Below the pieces are notes generated by a model. The model ran no database searches and was not told the origin of the DNA. It worked only from the letters and a program-made list of their open reading frames with translations. The position numbers and the translations under genes were made by a program. Below are positions 7,933 through 13,157 of a stretch of DNA of 16,307 nt, piece after piece (position 1 is the stretch's first letter; the number at the start of each line of letters is the position of its first letter). The stretch is from Bacillota bacterium (GTDB lineage: Bacteria; Bacillota; Bacilli; Lactobacillales; Enterococcaceae). The DNA is taken from contig JAEWFE010000114.1 of the NCBI GenBank assembly GCA_023389005.1, positions 1-16,307 of the forward strand, read 5' to 3'.

Positions 7933-8187
7933 TTATTTAGCTAATTTCTTGCTTAAACGAGATTTATCACGACCAGCTTTGTTTTTGTGGATTAATCCTT
8001 TTGATTCAGCCATGTCGATCGCTTTGATTGCTTCTTTGTGTAACTCAGCTACGTTTTCAGCACCAGCTTCAACAGCTTGTTCGAATTTCTTAACAGCTGT
8101 ACGCATTGCGCTTAATTGAGATGAATTCTTAGCATTAGCAGCTTCACTTGTACGAACACGTTTGATTGCAGATTCAATGTTTGGCAT
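7933..8187 (-). CDS. rpsT: 30S ribosomal protein S20
   Basis: This 84-residue basic, helical protein is the normal length for S20, which binds 16S rRNA early in small-subunit assembly. Recognisable parts are the start MPNIESAIKRVRTSEAANAK, the AMRTAVKKFEQAV helix, and the C-terminal KGLIHKNKAGRDKSRLSKKL. GGAGGTG (8194-8200 on the opposite strand) lies six bases before the ATG. It is a single-gene unit with a strong consensus-like promoter and a palindrome in its leader. It converges on holA. Confidence 0.97.
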   Translation of the reverse strand: MPNIESAIKRVRTSEAANAKNSSQLSAMRTAVKKFEQAVEAGAENVAELHKEAIKAIDMAESKGLIHKNKAGRDKSRLSKKLAK

Positions 8188-8212
8188 TTATTTCACCTCC
8201 GATAATTAGTTC

Positions 8213-8231
8213 TTATACGAATTTCGTATAA
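8213..8231 (-). repeat. Palindrome in the rpsT leader
   Basis: TTATACGAA (8213-8221), one base, then TTCGTATAA (8223-8231): nine perfect pairs around a single base. It lies between the predicted transcription start (about 8238) and the ribosome binding site (8194-8200) of rpsT. In RNA it can fold as a hairpin of seven or eight pairs with a short loop. It could be a ribosomal-protein feedback element, an mRNA-stabilising 5' hairpin or a DNA operator. Which of these cannot be told here. Confidence 0.6.
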
Positions 8232-8244
8232 ATCAACAATTGTC

Positions 8245-8273
8245 ATTATACCTAATGGCGGCACGCTTTGCAA
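8245..8273 (-). promoter_or_regulatory. Promoter of rpsT
   Basis: Read on the minus strand: TTGCAA (8268-8273), a 17-base spacer, then a perfect TATAAT (8245-8250). The spacer is much richer in G and C than its surroundings. The leader is about 50 bases long. Between this promoter and the phosphate transporter promoter (8274-8448) I see no gene and no clear PhoP box; one TTAACA occurs at 8298-8303 without a second copy at the expected spacing. Confidence 0.85.
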
Positions 8274-8448
8274 CAATAAGTTGTAAAGAATTTTTACTTA
8301 ACACAAATTTTTTTGTTTTTGATGAAGGAATGATTAAAATAGCTAGATATTTACAACAATAGTTACGATATTTTATTTAAATGAGAAACTTTTTAGATAA
8401 TTGTATAAAACTTTCTTAAGGTCAAATATACACATCTTTCTTTTTTTA

Positions 8449-8457
8449 TGCTATCAT
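8449..8457 (+). promoter_or_regulatory. Possible extended -10 promoter of the phosphate transporter
   Basis: TGCTATCAT at 8449-8457 fits the TGnTATAAT pattern with one change. There is no good -35. Transcription would start near 8464, giving a very short leader for an ATG start at 8476, or about 27 bases for a TTG start at 8491. Confidence 0.45.
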
Positions 8458-8475
8458 AACAAGTGGAGTAAATTT

Positions 8476-9507
8476 ATGGTGGTGAATTATTTGAGTATTG
8501 CACTATTTGTAACCGTTGCCCTTGTATTAGGGGTGATTTTTGTTAACGGTTGGACAGATGCACCAAACGCGATTGCTACTGCGGTATCTACAAGAGTTTT
8601 AGCTCCTAATTTTGCAATTTGGATGGCTGTAGTGATGAATTTTGCGGGTGCCTTAGTAATGACATATTTTAATGCTCAAGTTGCCGAAACTATCAGTAAT
8701 ATTGTGAGTTTTGATGCACAAGGGATACAGGCTGCACAAGTCGCCTTAGCCGCTTCATTGTTTGCAATTGTTGTATGGGCGGTAGCAGCTTGGTATTTTG
8801 GTATTCCAACAAGTGAATCGCATGCGTTAATTGCCGGTCTAACTGGAGCAGCGATGGCCTTAGGGGGACTAAGCGCAGTTAATGTTGATGAATGGATTAA
8901 AGTTATTATCGGTCTAGTCGTTTCAACAATTATGGGATTTTTTGGAGGTTACTTATTAACTAAATTATTAGTATTAATATTCCAAAATATTCCTCGAAGA
9001 AAAGCGAATAAATTCTTTACAATTGGTCAAGCAATTTCGGCTGCTGCTAATGCCTTTTTACATGGTGCGCAAGATGGTCAAAAATTTATGGGCGTATTCA
9101 TGTTAGGATTATTTTATAATGGGTTAGCAGACAAAACTGGCAATGGCTTTACTATTCCGCTTTGGGTGATGGCGCTTTGTTCAATTACCATGGGATTAGG
9201 AACCAGTGTTGGTGGAATGAAGATTATTAAGTCTGTAGGTATGGATATGGTTAAGTTAGAAACTTACCAAGGTTTTTCAGCAGATTTAAGTGCGGCGATA
9301 TGCTTATTCTTAGCTTCTGTATTTGGTATTCCAGTTTCAACAACCCATACGAAAACAACAGCCATCATGGGTGTTGGTGCCTCAAAACGCTTAAGTAGTG
9401 TCGATTGGCGCATTGTAAAAGAAATGATTTTTGCTTGGGTGATGACATTCCCTGGTTGTGGGGTTATTGCCTATGTAATGGCTAAGTTTTTTGTAGCTAT
9501 TTTTTAA
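8476..9507 (+). CDS. pit: Pit-family inorganic phosphate transporter
   Basis: The protein is about 343 residues and polytopic, with roughly ten hydrophobic segments. It carries the two inverted signatures of the PiT (PF01384) family: VNGWTDAPNAIATAVSTR near the N-terminus with PTSESHALIAGLTGAA, and ANAFLHGAQDGQKFMG with GIPVSTTHTKTTAIMGVG in the second half. Family members take up phosphate, often as a metal-phosphate complex, using the ion gradient. The ATG at 8476 has GGAG seven bases upstream. A TTG at 8491, preceded by GGTGGTG at six bases, is a serious alternative and would remove five residues. The longer frame from 8401 lies upstream of the predicted promoter and is rejected. It forms an operon with the DUF47 gene 12 bases downstream, the usual partner of low-affinity Pit systems. 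Confidence 0.92.
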   Translation: MVVNYLSIALFVTVALVLGVIFVNGWTDAPNAIATAVSTRVLAPNFAIWMAVVMNFAGALVMTYFNAQVAETISNIVSFDAQGIQAAQVALAASLFAIVVWAVAAWYFGIPTSESHALIAGLTGAAMALGGLSAVNVDEWIKVIIGLVVSTIMGFFGGYLLTKLLVLIFQNIPRRKANKFFTIGQAISAAANAFLHGAQDGQKFMGVFMLGLFYNGLADKTGNGFTIPLWVMALCSITMGLGTSVGGMKIIKSVGMDMVKLETYQGFSADLSAAICLFLASVFGIPVSTTHTKTTAIMGVGASKRLSSVDWRIVKEMIFAWVMTFPGCGVIAYVMAKFFVAIF

Positions 9508-9519
9508 GGAGAATTTATT

Positions 9520-10143
9520 ATGGCAAGAAGAAAAAAGTATGATTATTTTAAGACATTAGAGAATATTGCAGAGAATGGCTATAAGTCAGCAGAAGTTCTA
9601 GAAAAAATTATGCAAAATTATTCTCTAGATCATTTAGAAACTGAATCAGAATTAATCCATCACTTAGAAAAAGAAAATGACAGATTAATTTTAGAATTAA
9701 CTAATGAATTATATGATGCCTTTATCACACCGATTGATCGCGAAGACATCATGCTGCTAGCTGAATCACTTGATGATATTTTAGATGGAATTAATGGCAT
9801 TACATATATGTTTGAAAATCTATCTATTAAAGAATTGCGTGCGGATACAGATTTATTTGCTAACTTGGTTGTAAAGGCAACAAAGGGTGTATTAGATGCA
9901 ATGCGCGAATTCCCTAAATTTAAAAATTCCAAAAATTTACGTGATTTATTAAAAGTTGTGAGAAATACTGAATCTGAAGCAGATCGATTATTCAGTCGTT
10001 TGAAAAAAGAATTATTCTCTGGAGATAATGATTTGTTAGAAATTATCAAATGGAAAGAGATTTATGAGCGTTATGAATGGATCTCAAATAGTACTGAAAA
10101 TGCAGTAGACTTAATTGGTAATTTAATCATTAAAAATACTTAG
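9520..10143 (+). CDS. DUF47 / PhoU-like Pit accessory protein
   Basis: This is a 207-residue, all-helical, charged protein of the DUF47 family (TIGR00153), related to PhoU. It starts RRKKYDYFKTLENIAENGYKSAE and contains the acidic motifs HLEKENDRLILEL, TPIDREDIMLLAESLDDILDGI and TESEADRLFSRLKKELF. In PhoU-type folds such E/DxxxD clusters bind metal ions. It is cytoplasmic and is thought to control the Pit permease encoded just upstream. The ribosome binding site TAAGGAG (9505-9511) overlaps the stop codon of pit, so the two are tightly linked. Transcription ends at the hairpin directly after it. Confidence 0.92.
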   Translation: MARRKKYDYFKTLENIAENGYKSAEVLEKIMQNYSLDHLETESELIHHLEKENDRLILELTNELYDAFITPIDREDIMLLAESLDDILDGINGITYMFENLSIKELRADTDLFANLVVKATKGVLDAMREFPKFKNSKNLRDLLKVVRNTESEADRLFSRLKKELFSGDNDLLEIIKWKEIYERYEWISNSTENAVDLIGNLIIKNT

Positions 10144-10153
10144 TAACTTATAT

Positions 10154-10192
10154 AAAAAAGTAGCTTATCCAATTCGATAAGCTACTTTTTTT
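10154..10192. terminator. Two-way terminator between the pit operon and uppP
   Basis: Six A, GTAGCTTATC (10160-10169), a six-base loop, GATAAGCTAC (10176-10185) and seven T give a 16-pair stem. It can stop the pit operon on the plus strand and uppP on the minus strand, whose stop codon lies ten bases away. Confidence 0.94.
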
Positions 10193-10201
10193 AATGCATC
10201 T

Positions 10202-11029
10202 TTAAAAAATCATAGTTAAAATAATTATGCTTCCTAAGATGATACGATACCATCCGAAAACTGAAAAATCGTGTTTCTTAATATAATCCATTAAGAACTT
10301 AATGACTAAAACAGAAACGATGAAGGATACAACCATACCTGTTAATAAAATGAAAGTTGATTGTAAGTCAAAGAAGTTACCGTTTTTGATAAATTTAAAA
10401 ATCTTAAGTCCACTTGCACCAAACATTGTTGGAATTCCTAAGAAGAAAGAAAATTCAGCGGCCACATATCTTGAAGCGCCAATAAGGATTCCACCTAGAA
10501 TAGTTGCACCAGAGCGAGAAGTTCCTGGAATTAATGCTAAAACTTGAAAGACACCAATCATAATCGCTGCTTTGTAGGTGAAACGATTTAAATCAGTACA
10601 TTTAGGTTTGATATTGCGATTACGATTTTCAACCCAAATAAAGCCAATACCGTAAATAATCAACATAAGTGCAACCGGGAATGGTTTATAAAGATGGGCA
10701 TCTAACCAATCGTCAAATAAGAGCCCGATAATTGCAGAAGGGAAACAAGCAACGACTACTTTCAACCATAAATCCCAAGTTTGCTTCTGTTCAAGTTTGC
10801 TTTTTTGTTGATCAAAAGGGTTTAGTTTATTAAAGTATAAATAAACAACTGCCATAATTGCACCTAATTGAATGACTACATTAAACATCGAAGTAAATTC
10901 TTTGCTGATTTGCATTTTTAAAATATTATCAACAAGAATTAAGTGTCCCGTACTACTAATAGGCAGCCATTCTGTAATCCCTTCTACGATACCAAGAATG
11001 ACTGCTTTTATAAAATTTGCAAAGAACAT
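10202..11029 (-). CDS. uppP: Undecaprenyl-diphosphate phosphatase UppP (BacA)
   Basis: This 275-residue integral membrane protein removes a phosphate from undecaprenyl diphosphate so the lipid carrier can be reused in peptidoglycan and other wall polymer synthesis. Extra UppP gives bacitracin tolerance in many bacteria. Both signature motifs are complete: GIVEGITEWLPISSTGH (E16, E20, S26, H29) and PGTSRSG (168-174, with R172). About eight hydrophobic segments are spread over the length, which is typical. AGAGAGGA lies about seven bases before the ATG. It is the last gene of a minus-strand operon. The TAG that would end the intact histidine phosphatase lies only 13 bases upstream of its start codon. 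Confidence 0.96.
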   Translation of the reverse strand: MFFANFIKAVILGIVEGITEWLPISSTGHLILVDNILKMQISKEFTSMFNVVIQLGAIMAVVYLYFNKLNPFDQQKSKLEQKQTWDLWLKVVVACFPSAIIGLLFDDWLDAHLYKPFPVALMLIIYGIGFIWVENRNRNIKPKCTDLNRFTYKAAIMIGVFQVLALIPGTSRSGATILGGILIGASRYVAAEFSFFLGIPTMFGASGLKIFKFIKNGNFFDLQSTFILLTGMVVSFIVSVLVIKFLMDYIKKHDFSVFGWYRIILGSIIILTMIF

Positions 11030-11042
11030 CTAAAAATCCTCT

Positions 11043-11138
11043 CTATTCCATTTTTTCAGAAAGTTTAGCTAAACCATTTTCTTTAAAAGATTTATCACCA
11101 ATTGTTTCGATACTAAACTGTCCATTTTCATAGTTTAA
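11043..11138 (-). pseudogene. Frameshifted C-terminal tail of the histidine phosphatase
   Basis: Read on the minus strand in the frame displaced from the phosphatase, this stretch codes for 31 residues, beginning LNYENGQFSIETIGDKSF and ending EKME before a TAG at 11043-11045. It continues the family pattern NGSV..L.YENGKF.IE..GD.SY that should follow NGSI at the end of the phosphatase. Adding one base to the four-base A/T run at 11137-11140 joins the two frames and keeps the expected spacing. The family comparison is from memory, not alignment. Confidence 0.72.
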
Positions 11139-11746
11139 AATAGAATCGAGCCATTGTCAATATCAATTCGCAAACCATTTGATTCATCGACTAAATGCAT
11201 TAAAAAGGCAATAGTTAAGCCGTGAGATACGATTAAGGCTTTTCCGCCACCTTGTTTTTCAACACGATAAGCGATATCTTCGAAACCTGTTAAGACGCGT
11301 GTTTTTAGTTCGTCATAGGTTTCTGCCCAGTTTGCTGTATCTGCTTCATAAATTGCTTCACAAATTTCTTTATAACTGACTTGATTAGCGATTAATTCAT
11401 CATAGGTTCGATAATTTAAAACACGAGGTAAAACACCCCACATTTCAGCATCGTATCCACCTTCTAGTGAGCCGAAATTCCATTCACGAATTCTAGGGTC
11501 TGTATGGTAGGGGATTTGCGCGCCGTTTTTATGCTTTGAAAGTAAGATTCGCATTGTTTGAATCGCACGACCACTATCACTTGATACAGCTTCCACAAAA
11601 TCAATATCTTGAATGCCAATTCCTGTACCTTCTATTCCTTTCACACCAACGTCGGTAAGTGGGGTATCGCACCATCCTTGAACGCGTTGTAAAGTATTGA
11701 ACATTGTTTTTCCATGACGAACGATATAAAGTTGAGTTTTAGCCAT
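11135..11746 (-). CDS. Histidine phosphatase family protein, truncated by an apparent frameshift
   Basis: The frame gives 203 residues of a phosphoglycerate-mutase-like histidine phosphatase. The phosphate-accepting histidine is in IVRHGKTMFN (R10, H11, N17), the second arginine in SDSGRAIQT (R60), the acid in RIREWNFGSLEG (E88), and the second histidine in IVSHGLTIAF (H175). The catalytic core is complete. The stop at 11135 comes directly after DIDNGSILF, where relatives run on for about 30 more residues. Those residues are present in the next frame (11043-11138), so the full protein would be about 234 residues. AGGAGGA lies seven bases before the ATG and overlaps the stop of the upstream hydrolase gene. 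Substrate unknown; names such as GpmB or phosphoglycerate mutase are often given but are not supported by sequence alone. Confidence 0.85.
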   Translation of the reverse strand: MAKTQLYIVRHGKTMFNTLQRVQGWCDTPLTDVGVKGIEGTGIGIQDIDFVEAVSSDSGRAIQTMRILLSKHKNGAQIPYHTDPRIREWNFGSLEGGYDAEMWGVLPRVLNYRTYDELIANQVSYKEICEAIYEADTANWAETYDELKTRVLTGFEDIAYRVEKQGGGKALIVSHGLTIAFLMHLVDESNGLRIDIDNGSILF

Positions 11747-11758
11747 TTGTTTTTCCTC

Positions 11759-12385
11759 CTATCTGAATCCTTGTAAAAATGGATTAGTTTGTTTTTCGTG
11801 AATGATTGTTGTAGGTAGTCCATGTCCTGGGTATACAGCAAAATCATCAGGCAAAATGAGTAATTGTGTTTTTATGCTATGTAACAATTGTTCAAAATCG
11901 CCAGTTGGTAAATCGGTACGTCCAATACTACCATTAAATAAAGCGTCACCAGATACAACAAAAGTGTCAAAAATAAAGCTAACAGAACCATAAGAATGTC
12001 CTGGGGTTGGGACCACTTTGAAATGAATACTTCCTAATTGATAGTCTCTCATTTCAAATAAGTAATCCGCCGCTCTAGCAGTAATTTGCCCAAATTCTGG
12101 ATGATTTCCTGAAAGATTCATTACCGGATCAGATAACCAAGCGTTTTCTAGCGGATGTACATACACTGGAATCTGATAATAATCACGTAGCGTATCAACG
12201 GCACCGATATGATCATAATGAGTATGTGTTAATAAGATTGCGGTTGGTTTCATTTGAAGTTGTGCAATTAATTGAATAATCTTGGGCGCATCTTCACCCG
12301 GATCAATAATCAAAAGTGTATCATCGTTATATACAAGATAACAATTTTCTTGAATTGGGCCAGTAGCTAGTCCTTTGATATGCAT
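11759..12385 (-). CDS. Metallo-beta-lactamase-fold hydrolase, glyoxalase-II-like (YqgX-like)
   Basis: The protein is 208 residues with every metal ligand of the family: THTHYDHIG (H54, H56, D58, H59), TPGHSYGS (H130), SGDALF (D147) and YPGHG (H188). GSIGRTDLP (152-160) is typical of the hydroxyacylglutathione-hydrolase-like branch, which cleaves thioesters. A low-GC coccus may lack classical glutathione chemistry, so the thiol substrate is uncertain. The ATG at 12385 has AAGGAGG seven bases upstream; the longer frame from a TTG at 12412 would contain that ribosome binding site and is rejected. It is the first gene of the operon that continues with the histidine phosphatase and uppP. Confidence 0.9.
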   Translation of the reverse strand: MHIKGLATGPIQENCYLVYNDDTLLIIDPGEDAPKIIQLIAQLQMKPTAILLTHTHYDHIGAVDTLRDYYQIPVYVHPLENAWLSDPVMNLSGNHPEFGQITARAADYLFEMRDYQLGSIHFKVVPTPGHSYGSVSFIFDTFVVSGDALFNGSIGRTDLPTGDFEQLLHSIKTQLLILPDDFAVYPGHGLPTTIIHEKQTNPFLQGFR

Positions 12386-12416
12386 GCTAATTCCTCCTTT
12401 GCAACAATTCAAATAT

Positions 12417-12445
12417 AGTATAGCTTAAATCGTGAGTAGAAACAA
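12417..12445 (-). promoter_or_regulatory. Promoter of the hydrolase-phosphatase-uppP operon
   Basis: Read on the minus strand: TTGTTT (12440-12445), a 17-base spacer, then TATACT (12417-12422). Transcription should start near 12410. No other promoter is evident within the operon. Confidence 0.7.
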
Positions 12446-12551
12446 TGAAAGTGAAAGGGATTTAGAATTTTATAATTATCTGAAAACAAAATAATAATTT
12501 GTTTATAGTAAGTTAAAAATATTCTATAAAAAAATATTTGATACAATATTT

Positions 12552-12560
12552 TGCTATAAT
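12552..12560 (+). promoter_or_regulatory. Extended -10 promoter of the lipoprotein gene
   Basis: TGCTATAAT at 12552-12560 is a full extended -10. There is no clear -35 in the very AT-rich stretch before it. The predicted start near 12567 leaves only about 11 bases before an ATG at 12578, or 17 before an ATG at 12584. It is divergent from the hydrolase operon. Confidence 0.68.
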
Positions 12561-12577
12561 GATTAGTAAGGTTGGTG

Positions 12578-13093
12578 ATGGGAATGAAAAGAAATTATTT
12601 TTTAATTGTTTTCGTATTTGTATTGCCATTGCTTTTGGGTGGATGTAAAGAAAAAGAACAAAAAATTAGTCCGGTTAAAGCAACTACCAGTCAAATCAAC
12701 AAGCAAGATAATCTGACAAATGATTTTATGATTATGCAAATTGATAATCAAGGTTTTCCGCAAAGTCAAGGAGTATTTGATTATAAAAAAGGTGTCTTGC
12801 ATATCGTTAAACAATATATTCCTGAAATTCAAAGTTCAGAAGAAGATACGATGTTACAAGAAATGCGGAATTATCGTCAAAAAATAGCAGCGGATTTTCA
12901 AAAAACATTTCCTAATCAGCAATTTGAACAGGAACCTTACTCAGTTTATCAGCGTTCCATAAAAAATTGTAAAATCACTGATGACGGGAACCATGTTTAT
13001 ATTCATTCGAGTGATTATAGTATTCGGTTTGATTATGTGACTGAAAATACGTTAATTGATGAGAATTATGTAGAGTATCAAATATATCGATAA
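12578..13093 (+). CDS. Small lipoprotein of unknown function
   Basis: The protein is about 171 residues. A lysine/arginine start and hydrophobic stretch (about 8-20) lead to the lipobox LLGGC, with the lipidated cysteine at about residue 23, so the mature protein should be anchored on the outer face of the membrane. A short Lys/Gln/Thr-rich linker follows. The folded part begins near NDFMIMQIDNQGFPQSQGVF and contains a charged helix (SSEEDTMLQEMRNYRQKIA) and alternating strand-like segments at the end (HVYIHSSDYSIRFDYV). I do not recognise the family with confidence. The start may be ATG 12578, with AAGG six bases upstream, or ATG 12584; both keep the signal. It is the first gene before the helicase, from which a hairpin separates it. 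Confidence 0.8.
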   Translation: MGMKRNYFLIVFVFVLPLLLGGCKEKEQKISPVKATTSQINKQDNLTNDFMIMQIDNQGFPQSQGVFDYKKGVLHIVKQYIPEIQSSEEDTMLQEMRNYRQKIAADFQKTFPNQQFEQEPYSVYQRSIKNCKITDDGNHVYIHSSDYSIRFDYVTENTLIDENYVEYQIYR

Positions 13094-13128
13094 ATGAGCA
13101 GACTGTCTAGCGTGTTTGCTCATTTTTT
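13092..13128 (+). terminator. Terminator after the lipoprotein gene
   Basis: AAATGAGCA (13092-13100) pairs with TGCTCATTT (13117-13125) around a 16-base loop, with T through 13128. The left arm includes the last two bases of the stop codon. The large loop suggests moderate strength. Confidence 0.7.
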
Positions 13129-13135
13129 GCTAGAC
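13105..13135 (+). other. Alternative hairpin competing with the terminator
   Basis: GTCTAGC (13105-13111) pairs perfectly with GCTAGAC (13129-13135). The left arm lies in the terminator loop and the right arm just past its T run. Forming this helix encloses the right arm of the terminator, so as a simple hairpin it excludes the terminator; a pseudoknot is also possible. The next gene starts at 13158. Confidence 0.45.
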
Positions 13136-13157
13136 TGAAGTTGAAAGTAGGGATAGG

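Noticed and set aside
8281..8330. PhoP box upstream of the phosphate transporter.
   Set aside because: Only one TTAACA is present (8298-8303); the repeat expected about 11 bases away is missing, so phosphate control at this site is not supported.
11129..11145. Programmed -1 frameshift at UUUUAAAC in the histidine phosphatase.
   Set aside because: The heptamer is not in the X XXY YYZ register relative to the incoming frame, and I saw no downstream stimulatory stem-loop or pseudoknot; a homopolymer indel explains it more simply.
12430..12550. AT-rich stretch with AAATATT-type repeats as a replication or attachment site.
   Set aside because: It lies between two divergent promoters and shows no DnaA-box cluster, flanking duplication or integrase; the repeats are what low-complexity AT DNA gives.
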